A DNA stretch of 48,148 nt. It comes from JBAWXE01 sp037144255. GTDB lineage: Bacteria; Bacteroidota; Bacteroidia; Chitinophagales; Chitinophagaceae. The notes below the pieces were generated by a model that was not told the DNA's origin, ran no database searches, and was given only the letters and a program-made list of their open reading frames with translations. How positions within the stretch are numbered: the first letter of the stretch is position 1; each line of letters opens with the position of its first letter. The position numbers and the translations under genes were made by a program. The stretch covers positions 1-48,148 of the forward strand of contig JBAWXE010000010.1 of NCBI GenBank assembly GCA_037144255.1, given 5' to 3'. Below, one piece after another: positions 10,001 to 18,637 of the stretch.

Positions 10001-11635
10001 TTAATAATCCATACCCATTCCACCACCACCCGGCATAGCAGGTGCAGATGATTTAGGTTCCGGTTTGTCGGCAATAACACACTCAGTGGTCAGCAACATA
10101 CCGGCGATAGAAGCAGCGTTCTCTAAAGCTACGCGGCTCACCTTAGTAGGATCGATAACACCAGCGGCCATTAAGTTCTCATAAACATCAGTACGAGCAT
10201 TGAAGCCGAAATCAGCTTTGCCTTCGCGTACTTTTTGTACTACGATAGAACCTTCCATACCAGCGTTAGCTACGATCTGGCGAAGTGGTTCTTCTAATGA
10301 ACGACGGATGATAGCGATACCTGTAGTTTCGTCGAAGTTATCACCTTTCATACCATTCAGAGATTCGATAGCACGGATATAAGCCGTACCACCACCCGGA
10401 ACGATACCTTCTTCTACAGCGGCACGTGTAGCGTGCAGGGCATCATCTACGCGATCTTTCTTCTCTTTCATTTCCATCTCTGTAGTAGCACCTACATATA
10501 ATACAGCCACACCACCGCTTAATTTAGCGAGGCGCTCTTGTAATTTTTCACGATCGTAATCGCTGGTAGTAGCTTCTATTTGAGATTTGATCTGATTAAC
10601 GCGGTCTTTGATAGCATCTTTAGTACCCTTGCCACCTACTACGGTAGTGTTGTCTTTATCTATAGTGATGCTTTCTGCCTGACCTAAAGAAGCGATAGTA
10701 GCGTTCTCCAGTTTGTAACCTTGGTCTTCGCTGATAACAGTACCACCGGTTAATACAGCGATATCTTGTAACATTTCTTTACGGCGATCGCCGAAACCAG
10801 GAGCCTTAACAGCAGCTATTTTCAGAGAACCACGTAATTTATTTACTACCAATGTAGCCAGTGCTTCACCATCTACATCTTCTGCAATGATCAATAAAGG
10901 GCGACCACTTTGTACCACGCTTTCCAGAATAGGAAGAACGTCTTTCAGTGTGCTTACTTTTTTCTCATAAATAAGGATGTATGGATTTTGCAGTTCAGCC
11001 TGCATTTTTTCTGTATTAGTAACGAAGTATGGACTCAAATATCCACGATCGAACTGCATACCTTCTACTACATCTACTGTAGTGTCTGTACCTTTAGCTT
11101 CTTCTACAGTGATAACACCTTCGTTACCCACCTTAGCCATAGCCTGAGCGATGAGCTTACCGATAGTATTGTCGTTGTTAGCAGAGATAGATGCTACTTG
11201 TTCTATCATCTTGTTATCGTTACCTACTTTTTCTGATTGTTTTTTCAGGTTCTCAACAACAGCATTTACAGCTTTGTCGATACCACGTTTCAGATCCATA
11301 GGGTTAGCACCAGCGGCTACGTTCTTCAGACCTTCGTTGATGATAGACTGAGCCAGTACAGTAGCAGTAGTAGTACCATCACCTGCTATATCAGCAGTTT
11401 TAGATGCTACTTCTTTTACCATTTGAGCACCGAGGTTCTCAACAGCATCTTCCAGTTCTATTTCTTTAGCTACAGATACACCATCTTTAGTGATTGAAGG
11501 TGCACCAAATTTCTTTTCGATAACTACGTTACGGCCTTTAGGACCCAGTGTTACTTTAACGGCATCTGCTAAAGCATCCACACCGCGTTTCATTCTATTG
11601 CGAGCTTCTATGTTGAAAAAAAGTTGTTTTGACAT
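10001..11635 (-). CDS. groEL: Chaperonin GroEL (60 kDa, Hsp60)
   Basis: A 544-residue subunit of the double-ring ATP-driven folding chamber in the cytosol. It begins MSKQLFFNIEARNRMKRGVD, and has the ATP-binding GDGTTT at 85-90, VEEGIVPGGG late in the chain, and the full equatorial, intermediate and apical layout at normal length. The C-terminal tail is PGGGGMGMDY rather than the repeated GGM tail of E. coli, a short variant I associate with this phylum. It lies 74 bases downstream of groES on the same strand as an operon. No CIRCE inverted repeat was found upstream of groES, so regulation by HrcA at this site is not supported. Confidence 0.99.
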   Translation of the reverse strand: MSKQLFFNIEARNRMKRGVDALADAVKVTLGPKGRNVVIEKKFGAPSITKDGVSVAKEIELEDAVENLGAQMVKEVASKTADIAGDGTTTATVLAQSIINEGLKNVAAGANPMDLKRGIDKAVNAVVENLKKQSEKVGNDNKMIEQVASISANNDNTIGKLIAQAMAKVGNEGVITVEEAKGTDTTVDVVEGMQFDRGYLSPYFVTNTEKMQAELQNPYILIYEKKVSTLKDVLPILESVVQSGRPLLIIAEDVDGEALATLVVNKLRGSLKIAAVKAPGFGDRRKEMLQDIAVLTGGTVISEDQGYKLENATIASLGQAESITIDKDNTTVVGGKGTKDAIKDRVNQIKSQIEATTSDYDREKLQERLAKLSGGVAVLYVGATTEMEMKEKKDRVDDALHATRAAVEEGIVPGGGTAYIRAIESLNGMKGDNFDETTGIAIIRRSLEEPLRQIVANAGMEGSIVVQKVREGKADFGFNARTDVYENLMAAGVIDPTKVSRVALENAASIAGMLLTTECVIADKPEPKSSAPAMPGGGGMGMDY

Positions 11636-11709
11636 ATTAGTTGTTTTTTGCTCCTGAACCTATGAGGTAACAGGTATAGTTATTAATTGGTTTTTTATTT
11701 GAATGGGTA

Positions 11710-11991
11710 TTAAACGATAGCGAGGATATCAGATTCGCGCATGATGAGCAGATCTTCTCCCTCGATGCTAACTTCTGTACCGGCGTATTTGCCATAAAGA
11801 ACGGTGTCGCCGGCTTTTACGCTCATAGGTTCGTCTTTTTTACCAGGGCCTGCAGCTACTACAGTGCCGCGTTGTGGTTTTTCTTTAGCAGTATCGGGGA
11901 TGATGATACCACCTGCAGTTTTTTCTTCTGCTGCTACGGGTTTAACGATAACCCTGTCGTGCAATGGTGTTACGTTTACTTTTTTGGACAT
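11710..11991 (-). CDS. groES: Co-chaperonin GroES (Hsp10)
   Basis: A 93-residue protein that forms the heptameric lid of the GroEL chamber. It shows PLHDRVIVKP at the N-terminus, the mobile loop that contacts GroEL (KTAGGIIIPDTAKEKPQRG) and the roof/core segment GDTVLYGKYAGTEV. First gene of the groES-groEL operon. The 690-base stretch upstream has no other gene and holds several repeat elements described separately; the promoter itself could not be pinned down. Confidence 0.98.
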   Translation of the reverse strand: MSKKVNVTPLHDRVIVKPVAAEEKTAGGIIIPDTAKEKPQRGTVVAAGPGKKDEPMSVKAGDTVLYGKYAGTEVSIEGEDLLIMRESDILAIV

Positions 11992-12183
11992 AGTTGTTAT
12001 ATTTTAAAGATTTAGAGAATTAACTTGTTTACATATACTACCCAGCATCTTTTGTGCCAGTGCGCAAATGTCGGTCAATTTTACAGGAATGAGGTACAAT
12101 GTTACAGATGTGGCAGTCAAATTTTCATAGTGAGAATTTCTATATCTCATTTTGACAGTGAGGGATGAGAGTATATAGGGCAA

Positions 12184-12249
12184 AAGTTATCCCGAAACTA
12201 GTTCGGGACTCCCCAAAACAATATAGTTCATTTTTGAGGGTCGAATTTA
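12184..12249 (-). repeat. 65-bp dispersed repeat element, copy 1
   Basis: Aligns without gaps, at an offset of 135 bases, to a second copy. It contains a hairpin CCCGAA-ACTAG-TTCGGG at 12191-12207 and ends in TTTTTGAGGGTCG. Strand is nominal. Such short hairpin elements are often scattered through Bacteroidota genomes; the family is not identified here. Confidence 0.75.
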
Positions 12250-12318
12250 GTTGTGAAATTTTTTTATGGTTAGTTGGAAGTTTAAAGTGTTGATTATCAA
12301 TGAGTTGTGAAAATTCAA

Positions 12319-12384
12319 AGGTTACCCCGAAACGAGTTCGGGACTCCCCGAATCTGTTTAATTTATTTTTGAGGGTCGCATTTG
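12319..12384 (-). repeat. 65-bp dispersed repeat element, copy 2
   Basis: Second copy. Its hairpin CCCGAA-ACGAG-TTCGGG (12326-12342) differs from copy 1 only in the loop, and the end TTTTTGAGGGTCG is identical. The middle part, after GACTCCCC, has diverged. The bases AGTTGTGAAA also occur twice in and before the spacer, hinting that the original unit was longer. Confidence 0.75.
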
Positions 12385-12438
12385 GGTTACAGTGTAACAT
12401 TTGGTAATCGGCAATGTGTTGTGGGGACAGCTAAAAAG

Positions 12439-12514
12439 TTACTGATCCTTTACCGAAAAATTACCGATGGATTTCCGGTTTTTACCGATTGATTACCGAA
12501 TGGTTACCTGTTGG
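12439..12514 (+). repeat. Seven tandem 11-bp direct repeats (consensus TTACCGATTGG)
   Basis: Units begin at 12439, 12450, 12461, 12472, 12482, 12493 and 12504, so the spacing is 11 bp except for one 10-bp unit. Four units carry an exact TTACCGA (12450, 12461, 12482, 12493); the others read TTACTGA, TTTCCGG and TTACCTG. An 11-bp period puts each copy on about the same face of the helix, as in direct-repeat operators or iterons. Function unknown. It lies about 450 bases upstream of groES and about 170 bases past the stop of the minus-strand unknown gene. Confidence 0.75.
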
Positions 12515-12653
12515 GAACTAGCAATGCATTAAAATAATGCATATGCTACTTGATGCCATACAAATATACGAAATGAGGGTAGGGGGTAACAAATATTAGT
12601 TTTGATATTATTGATATTGTCTATTTACCCAATCTGAAGATTATACACCACAA

Positions 12654-12676
12654 CGACGTAGTCGGAGACTACGCCG
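12654..12676 (-). terminator. Hairpin after the unknown gene at 12686-13978
   Basis: CGTAGTC-GGA-GACTACG forms a 7-bp perfect stem that extends by two more pairs past one mismatch. It begins 10 bases beyond the stop of the minus-strand gene. There is no T-run, so it may be a weak terminator, an mRNA-end stabiliser or a dispersed palindrome. Confidence 0.45.
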
Positions 12677-12685
12677 AACGGGAGT

Positions 12686-13978
12686 TTATTTTACTAAAAG
12701 TTCTTGAATGCTTTTACGACAATCATATTGAATTTCTTCCTTTATCCTTTTAGAAAGTACATTATTAGAGATCAGGATTCTCATTAAATCTTCACGGTGA
12801 ATACTACAGTTGAGTTTTTGATAAATAGCTTCTATTGGCTTTTTGCACTCAATAGATGGATTTGTTAAATAAATATCATTAAGAGCGACTGCTATATAAT
12901 GGATATTATTTTCATTATACGTTTTTTCAATGATGTGTAATATTAGTTTATGATCTCCTTTCTTGTAGTTGGATACTAATAACGGTAAGTATTGATAAGT
13001 ATTTCTACTTTTTGACAAATTCGCTAAAGCGAATTCTCGGAGTTTATCGGAACTAAATAGAGATAATGCTTCAATGCCATAATAAAATAGGTCTTTTTTT
13101 TGTATGCCTTTACTTTTTACTATTTCAAGAATGTATTTATAGTCTAATGGGAATTTGTTATAGCTGAAAATACGTAGATAAATGGCTCTCTTTTTAGTAT
13201 CAGTCTCATTTAAAAAATCATTAGCAAGGAGTATTATATCATTTTGAGAAAGGTCTCTTTGGACTCTTTGTGCTAAAAAAAACCCATTAACCTTACCAAT
13301 CTGTTCTTTTATTGAATCATATGTATATTTTGTTGGTGCAGTATTCCTTGTGCGTTTTGATCTCAATTTATTATTGGCTTTTATGGAATTGAGATAGGCT
13401 TTTATATTCTTATTTTTCTTGGCAGCTTTTTCGATGGTTTTATAGACATCAATATCAGGATTGTTTTCTTGAAAATAGTCTAATCGAGAGCTGTCTTCCC
13501 AATCATCAGGGTCACGTTGTAATATTTGCCCCACAACGTCTGCAATCATTACAAGCCCGTCCATACCATCTAACTTCATAATACTTTCATTCCCACAATA
13601 TGTATAACCCTTCTTTAGATTTTTTTGAAATCTTTTGTATAGAATAGTACGAGCTATTTTATGCCCGTCTTTTGCAATAAGCATAGCTATCTCGCACATC
13701 TGCTCCAATGCCCACCAATCGTCATCTTTTTTGTTGAGTAATATGTCAAGTATGCCTTTTATGATTTTTTCTTTGCTAGTTGTTAAGCAAATAATACTAT
13801 AAATGTATTTTGCTCTATTTTGTTCGCATTGGGCATCATATGCGAGGTCATGAGTGGCTGCATAAATAAGTTGTTTTGAAAAATCGATAGTAGGGTTATT
13901 TTTTACTATCAAGTATGCTTCGCCTGTACCACAGCGTAAGGAATTTTTAAGTCTAGAGTTTGATGTGCTCTTTTTCAA
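12686..13978 (-). CDS. Unrecognised alpha-helical (possibly HEAT-like) protein
   Basis: A 430-residue protein that I do not recognise. The start is a TTG at 13976-13978; no in-frame ATG lies near. Near the N-terminus is a distinctive block (LKNSLRCGTGEAYLIVKNNP then IDFSKQLIYAATHDLAYDAQ), followed by helices rich in Lys, Ile and Asn. From about residue 250 on, pairs of amphipathic helices recur every 35-45 residues, as in an alpha-solenoid. There is no signal peptide, membrane segment or clear catalytic motif, so a cytosolic scaffold is the best guess. It is more AT-rich and Lys/Asn/Ile-rich than the neighbouring housekeeping genes and stands alone between the repeat-rich region and the ppk-ppx cluster, which hints at accessory origin. 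Nothing ties it to a pathway. Confidence 0.75.
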   Translation of the reverse strand: MKKSTSNSRLKNSLRCGTGEAYLIVKNNPTIDFSKQLIYAATHDLAYDAQCEQNRAKYIYSIICLTTSKEKIIKGILDILLNKKDDDWWALEQMCEIAMLIAKDGHKIARTILYKRFQKNLKKGYTYCGNESIMKLDGMDGLVMIADVVGQILQRDPDDWEDSSRLDYFQENNPDIDVYKTIEKAAKKNKNIKAYLNSIKANNKLRSKRTRNTAPTKYTYDSIKEQIGKVNGFFLAQRVQRDLSQNDIILLANDFLNETDTKKRAIYLRIFSYNKFPLDYKYILEIVKSKGIQKKDLFYYGIEALSLFSSDKLREFALANLSKSRNTYQYLPLLVSNYKKGDHKLILHIIEKTYNENNIHYIAVALNDIYLTNPSIECKKPIEAIYQKLNCSIHREDLMRILISNNVLSKRIKEEIQYDCRKSIQELLVK

Positions 13979-14101
13979 GTGTATCTGGATTAGGGATTAA
14001 AGATAATTATTATCGTTCATCAATGCTGATCCTTTGCGAATAGTAAGAGGTTGCCAGAGGAACGGATGTTATCGAATTCAGGAGGGAGTAGTGAGAGAAA
14101 A

Positions 14102-14989
14102 TTATTTCACAGTAGAGAGGTCCTTATACAGCATTTTTATCAAACCATCGGCGAGACCAATCTTGGGTACATAGATCTCATCGGCACCAGCCCAGCGCAT
14201 AATGGCAATGTAAATTTCGAGAGCAGGTACTATCACATCGGCACGATCGCTGCGGAGCTGATAGAGGTGTTTACGATCTTCGAGAGAGGTAGAACTTAGC
14301 TCTTTGTGATAATCTCTTAGCAAGTCTAAGGGTAGGGGTTTGCCGTCCTTGCGTTTGGAGATAGAGAATATCTTATTAATGTTGCCACCGGAACCAATGG
14401 CCTCCACAGGCTGATATTCGCGGGTATGGCTCTTGATATACCATTTCATATGCTCCCATTGCTCGTCGGTGACCTTGCCATGCAGGAGACGGATGGTGCC
14501 TATATTGAAAGACTCTTTGAAAATGATATGACTATCGGAAAATAAAGTGACCTCGGTGCTACCGCCACCTACATCGATATAGAGGTAAGACTTATTGAAA
14601 GACAATTTTTCCGCAATGTGAGTCTCGTAGATAATATTAGCTTCTTCCTGACCGCTGATGATCTCTAAATTGATACCGGTTTGCTCGCGCAGGGCATTGA
14701 TGATCTCTTTGCCATTAGTGGCATCGCGCATGGCAGAAGTAGCACAGGCGCGCATGGCTTGTACCTTGTAAATATTCATCAAATGCTTGTATGCCTTGAT
14801 GGTCTCTATGAGTTGTTGTTTTTTCTCGTCGCTGATGAAGCCATTATCGAAAACATCGAAGCCGAGACGTAGTGGTACACGCAACAAGCTGAGCTTGGTG
14901 TAGTCGACAGTGCCATCCTTGTAAACAGAAGTTTCGGCGATGAGCAAACGTGCGGCATTGGACCCAATATCAATGGCTGCTAATATCAA
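14102..14989 (-). CDS. ppx: Exopolyphosphatase, Ppx/GppA family (short form)
   Basis: A 295-residue actin-fold phosphatase that releases phosphate from polyphosphate ends or hydrolyses pppGpp. The first phosphate motif (ILAAIDIGSNAARLLIAE) begins at the start codon, and the second (YIDVGGGSTEVTLF) lies near residue 138. It contains only the two-lobed N-terminal catalytic unit and lacks the C-terminal HD-like domain of E. coli Ppx, as is common for short members. The start is TTG, overlapping the ppk1 stop in the four bases TTGA (14986-14989), so translation is probably coupled to ppk1. Making and breaking polyphosphate are thus encoded together. Confidence 0.93.
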   Translation of the reverse strand: MILAAIDIGSNAARLLIAETSVYKDGTVDYTKLSLLRVPLRLGFDVFDNGFISDEKKQQLIETIKAYKHLMNIYKVQAMRACATSAMRDATNGKEIINALREQTGINLEIISGQEEANIIYETHIAEKLSFNKSYLYIDVGGGSTEVTLFSDSHIIFKESFNIGTIRLLHGKVTDEQWEHMKWYIKSHTREYQPVEAIGSGGNINKIFSISKRKDGKPLPLDLLRDYHKELSSTSLEDRKHLYQLRSDRADVIVPALEIYIAIMRWAGADEIYVPKIGLADGLIKMLYKDLSTVK

Positions 14990-17061
14990 ATGGAGTAACG
15001 TTTTTTAGACAAATATTCATAAGTAGCTAACTGAGAACGAACGACCACAGCATTGTCTGCGGGTTGCACATAATCGTTGTGCTGCTCGTTATCTAAGATA
15101 CGTCCTTTAACGTTCTCTGCAAGCTGAATATTTAAAATGTCTATTAACTCCTGTTGAATTTCTTCGTTATATATAGGGCAAGCAGTTTCTATACGATGGT
15201 CGAGATTTCGCACCATCCAGTCGGCAGATGAAATGAAAACTTTCGGTTTGCCATCATTATTGAATACCATAATACGAGCGTGTTCCAGATACTCATCGAT
15301 GATACTGATAGCCTTTATGTTTTTCTTAAATATTTTTTGTTGTGTATATGCGCAGCAACTACCACGTACTACCATGCTGATATCTGTTCCTACTTTGGCA
15401 GCCTCGTATAAACGAGCAATGAGAGGTTGGTCTACCAGACTATTGAGTTTGAGGGTAATGCCTGAAGGTTTCTTCTTTTTGGCAGCAGCTATTTCTTTAT
15501 TGATCAATGTAATAAAGAATCTACGCATATTGATAGGAGCGATAGGTAGTGTCTTACAGGTTTTGAGTTGTTGCACGTTGTGATGTGTGCCCTCAAAGAA
15601 AGCAAATACACGATTGATATCGGCCAGAATGCTGCGGTTGTTGGTAAGCAGGCAATGATCGCCGTAATATTCGGCAGTATTCTCGTTGAAATTACCTGTA
15701 GAGATAATGCCGTACTGACGCGTGCGATTGAATTCACGTTTCTTAATAATGCAGAGTTTGGCATGCACCTTAGTATGCGGAGGGCCTAGGAGTACTTTTA
15801 CCCCTTCTTCTTCCAGCTGACGTTTCCACATCAGGTTAGCTTCCTCATCGAAGCGAGCACGTAATTCCATTACCACAGTAACGGCCTTGCCATTGCGCAC
15901 GGCATTGATAAGTGCATTGATGACCTTAGAGTCTTTGGCCAGGCGATAGCAAGTGATCTTGATGCTTTGTACAAAAGGATCGATAGCGGCCTCGCGGAGC
16001 ATATCTATTACCGAATCGAATGAATGATAGGGGAAGTGCAACATGACATCGCGCTTATCCAGCACATCCATGATACGACATGGTTGTTTGAGTAGTGGGT
16101 GTACGAAAGGTTTTGAACGAAGCCTCAGATTACTGAAAACAGCCTGAGGGAAATTCATAAAGTCTTTGAAATTGTGGATCCTACCACCAGCAATAAGATT
16201 ATCCTTTTTGGTAAGGCTGAGGCGTTTAGTGAGGAAATTCAAAAGACCTTCGTCAATATGGCGATCGTAAACAAAACGAGTGGCGCGGCCTTTCTTTCTG
16301 TTCTTCAGGCCTTTTTCCAGTTCGTCTATAAGATTGGTATTTACATCATTATCTATTTCCAGATCGGCATCACGAGTTACCTTGATGATATAACCCATGA
16401 AGCGATTGAAACCGAATGGTGCGAATAGGTTAGGCAGATTGTGACGTACTATATCTTCCAACAGAATGACATCTCTATGCCCGTCTTCTGAAGGCATGAT
16501 GACAAAACGAGGTAATACTTTGGTAGGTATCTCTATCAAGGCATAACGATGCATCATAGGGTTGTCTGTATGACCCAATACACATGCCAGATAGATAGAC
16601 TTATCTCGCAGAAAAGGCATTTGCGGTATACTTTCTATCATCAGAGGGATGAGCTGAGTGCGTACTTTCTCGTCGAAATAAGTAGTGATGAACTTCTTCT
16701 GTTTAGCGCTTAGTTGTTTTTCATTCTTTATAAAGATGCCATCCTTTTCCAATTCTTTGATAATGCCGGCATAGGTGCGGTCGAAAGTGGTTTGATGGGT
16801 AATGACAGTTTGTTGTATTTGCTTGAGTATCTTCTCAGGGTTACTTTCCAGATCCACACGAGCGGCTTTGCCCAGGCGTATCATTTTGCTGAGGGTGGCT
16901 ACACGTACACGGAAGAACTCATCGAGATTATTAGAGAAAATGCCTAGAAAGCGAAGTCTGTCGTAAATATGGTTGGATGGGTCCTTAGCTTCTTGTAATA
17001 CACGAGCATTGAAAGCCAGCCAGCTTAGATCACGTATTATGGTTTGTTTGTTCGACTTCAA
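14986..17061 (-). CDS. ppk1: Polyphosphate kinase 1
   Basis: A 691-residue enzyme that reversibly polymerises the terminal phosphate of ATP into polyphosphate. The N-terminal RDLSWLAFNARVLQEA motif is present, together with the two histidines expected at the active site: His433 in KVHAKLCIIK (autophosphorylated; His435 in E. coli) and His594 in YLEHARIMVF (His592 in E. coli). STGNFNENTAEYYGD and SSADWMVRNLDHRIE are further family blocks. The start is a TTG at 17059-17061; an in-frame TAA lies only five codons upstream and no ATG or GTG falls between, so this start is well constrained. An AGGA sits a few bases before it. The end overlaps ppx by 4 bases. Confidence 0.97.
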   Translation of the reverse strand: MKSNKQTIIRDLSWLAFNARVLQEAKDPSNHIYDRLRFLGIFSNNLDEFFRVRVATLSKMIRLGKAARVDLESNPEKILKQIQQTVITHQTTFDRTYAGIIKELEKDGIFIKNEKQLSAKQKKFITTYFDEKVRTQLIPLMIESIPQMPFLRDKSIYLACVLGHTDNPMMHRYALIEIPTKVLPRFVIMPSEDGHRDVILLEDIVRHNLPNLFAPFGFNRFMGYIIKVTRDADLEIDNDVNTNLIDELEKGLKNRKKGRATRFVYDRHIDEGLLNFLTKRLSLTKKDNLIAGGRIHNFKDFMNFPQAVFSNLRLRSKPFVHPLLKQPCRIMDVLDKRDVMLHFPYHSFDSVIDMLREAAIDPFVQSIKITCYRLAKDSKVINALINAVRNGKAVTVVMELRARFDEEANLMWKRQLEEEGVKVLLGPPHTKVHAKLCIIKKREFNRTRQYGIISTGNFNENTAEYYGDHCLLTNNRSILADINRVFAFFEGTHHNVQQLKTCKTLPIAPINMRRFFITLINKEIAAAKKKKPSGITLKLNSLVDQPLIARLYEAAKVGTDISMVVRGSCCAYTQQKIFKKNIKAISIIDEYLEHARIMVFNNDGKPKVFISSADWMVRNLDHRIETACPIYNEEIQQELIDILNIQLAENVKGRILDNEQHNDYVQPADNAVVVRSQLATYEYLSKKRYSI

Positions 17062-17145
17062 TGTTATATCCTGTTAAATAGACGGTCTACAAAAATAAAC
17101 GCTCACAGGTAAGAAAGAGTTTTTATTTGCCCCTTAATGGAAATT

Positions 17146-17637
17146 TTACAATTTCTTAATACGGGAGATGAGAGAAGTGGTGGAGTATCCGTCTACAAAA
17201 GGGATGATCTCTACACGGCCATCAAGGCCCATTACAAAAGGTCCACCTACAATATTATGGATAGTATAGTCGCCACCTTTTACCAATACATCAGGCTTAA
17301 TGGCTTCTATGAGATCTAAAGGAGTGTCTTCGTCAAAGAGGCATACAGCATCTACGCAGAGTAAAGAGGCGAGTTGGAAGGCACGGTCCAATTCGTGATT
17401 CACAGGGCGGTCTTGGCCTTTGAGTCTTTTAACAGAGGCATCAGTATTGATACCTACAATGAGGATGTTGCCATGATCGGCTGCTTTGGCAATGAGGTCT
17501 AAATGACCATGGTGAAGAATATCGAAACAACCGTTGGTGAAAACTATTTTTTTCTGAGTGCCACGCCAGATATTGCATTCGCGCGACAAGGCATCTTTAC
17601 TGTAAATCTTGTGCTGAACCCATTCTAACTTGTGCAT
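17146..17637 (-). CDS. rfaE2: D-glycero-beta-D-manno-heptose 1-phosphate adenylyltransferase
   Basis: A 163-residue nucleotidyltransferase matching the C-terminal half of HldE. It makes ADP-heptose from heptose 1-phosphate and ATP for the lipopolysaccharide core. The cytidylyltransferase signature FTNGCFDILHHGH (HxGH at 42-45) and the late STTSLISRIKK motif are clear. In many Bacteroidota the kinase half (RfaE1) is a separate gene, and it is not in this window. The first 41 bases overlap the end of the upstream UPF0104-type gene, suggesting translational coupling. Confidence 0.95.
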   Translation of the reverse strand: MHKLEWVQHKIYSKDALSRECNIWRGTQKKIVFTNGCFDILHHGHLDLIAKAADHGNILIVGINTDASVKRLKGQDRPVNHELDRAFQLASLLCVDAVCLFDEDTPLDLIEAIKPDVLVKGGDYTIHNIVGGPFVMGLDGRVEIIPFVDGYSTTSLISRIKKL

Positions 17638-18619
17638 TGCGGATCTTTTTATTGTAAATAGGTAAAAGTATGAGTGAAAGAATGCCTAATATGATGAGGA
17701 TACCTGTCTGTGCGCTCCAAGCTACGTAGCCGAATGCATTGGCAGATGCAGGGTCAATATTGTAAGAGTGCAGTATCTCTGCTACCAGCCAGGTATATGC
17801 ACCAAGGCCACCTGGAGTAAGTATCATACCTACACTACCAAAAATAAGAACTACCAGAGCTGCCAGTATGGTAAGATGATCGGTAGCAGGGAGCCCAAGA
17901 AAGCCCAAGTATATCTGTAATGTATACATTAGCCATATAAGGAAAGTGTATCCGATGAACTGCCATTTTTTCTGCATGTGCAGAATGGAACGTACGCCAT
18001 CGCTCATGCCCTTGATGAAGTGGCCAACTTTTGTTTCTCTATGTCTTCTGTAAACTCTTATCAGGAAGAATACCAGAGCAACAGCTACAGTGATCATTAT
18101 AGTAAGTACTACCTCGTTCTTGGTAATGAGCTCAACGATCTTATGGAATTTCTCTACTGCATAGCTACCTATGACACTAGCCTGCAATAAACAAGTGAGC
18201 AGAGTAATGATAATGAGACATAGCACATCGAAAGCGCGCTCTGCTACTATGGTGCCTACCATTTTATTAGCAGGAACCTTCTCGTAACTGGCCAATACAG
18301 TACATTTGGCTACCTCACCGGCGCGTGGCAAAACGAGATTGGCAATATAACCGATGAGTACTGCAAAAGTGATGTTGATAGTGGAAGGAAATATTTTCAG
18401 AGGCTCTAACAATAGTTTCCAGCGAAGAGCTCGAAAATAATGAGAGAAAAAACCAATGACAAATATGGGAGCAAACAACCACAATCGTACACTTTTGATA
18501 GAGTTGATCATTTGTTGTTGCTGTTCGGGCGTTTGCTCGTGTAGCATATAATAAATGATACCTACTCCCAGACCCAGGAAAAGAACATATTGCAATATGG
18601 TACCCAGGTTTTTTTTCAT
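17597..18619 (-). CDS. Flippase-like membrane protein (UPF0104 / lysylphosphatidylglycerol synthase TM region family)
   Basis: A 340-residue inner-membrane protein with about eight hydrophobic segments. Family blocks visible are SHYFRALRWKLLLEPL (near 65-80), a LPRAGEVAKCTVL loop (near 116-128), VAERAFDVLCL (near 145-155) and LTPGGLGAYTWLVAE (near 270-285). The family shares the membrane part of MprF and is often annotated as a lipid flippase; its substrate here is unknown. It sits between panD and rfaE2, overlapping the latter by 41 bases, so a link to envelope lipid or LPS assembly is reasonable but inferred. Confidence 0.9.
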   Translation of the reverse strand: MKKNLGTILQYVLFLGLGVGIIYYMLHEQTPEQQQQMINSIKSVRLWLFAPIFVIGFFSHYFRALRWKLLLEPLKIFPSTINITFAVLIGYIANLVLPRAGEVAKCTVLASYEKVPANKMVGTIVAERAFDVLCLIIITLLTCLLQASVIGSYAVEKFHKIVELITKNEVVLTIMITVAVALVFFLIRVYRRHRETKVGHFIKGMSDGVRSILHMQKKWQFIGYTFLIWLMYTLQIYLGFLGLPATDHLTILAALVVLIFGSVGMILTPGGLGAYTWLVAEILHSYNIDPASANAFGYVAWSAQTGILIILGILSLILLPIYNKKIRNAQVRMGSAQDLQ

Positions 18620-18637
18620 AGAAAGTAAAGATACGAA

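Larger units (their letters stand above)
11992..12685. other. Noncoding region upstream of groES with repeats
   Basis: No credible gene is seen in these 694 bases. From left to right they hold the presumed groES control region, two copies of a 65-bp element containing a CCCGAA-TTCGGG hairpin, a small GTTAC-AGT-GTAAC dyad at 12386-12398, seven tandem 11-bp repeats, and a hairpin just after the stop of the minus-strand unknown gene. A minus-strand open frame of 86 codons at 12140-12400 merely reads through the two repeat copies and is not taken as a gene. Confidence 0.8.

Noticed and set aside
11992..12130. CIRCE element or clear -33/-7 promoter for groES
   Set aside because: No TTAGCACTC-N9-GAGTGCTAA repeat and no good TAnnTTTG box on the minus strand were found; the nearest match, GACATTTG, is too weak to claim.
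12140..12400. Minus-strand open frame of 86 codons
   Set aside because: It reads through both 65-bp repeat copies, so its internal protein repeat (FGESRTRFG / FGESRTSFG) is only the DNA repeat translated. No family signal.
12184..12514. Possible CRISPR array
   Set aside because: The 65-bp copies are only two and imperfect, and the 11-bp repeats have no spacers. No cas genes are nearby.
14051..14299. Plus-strand open frame of 82 codons overlapping the 3' end of ppx
   Set aside because: Shadow of ppx on the opposite strand; no family resemblance.
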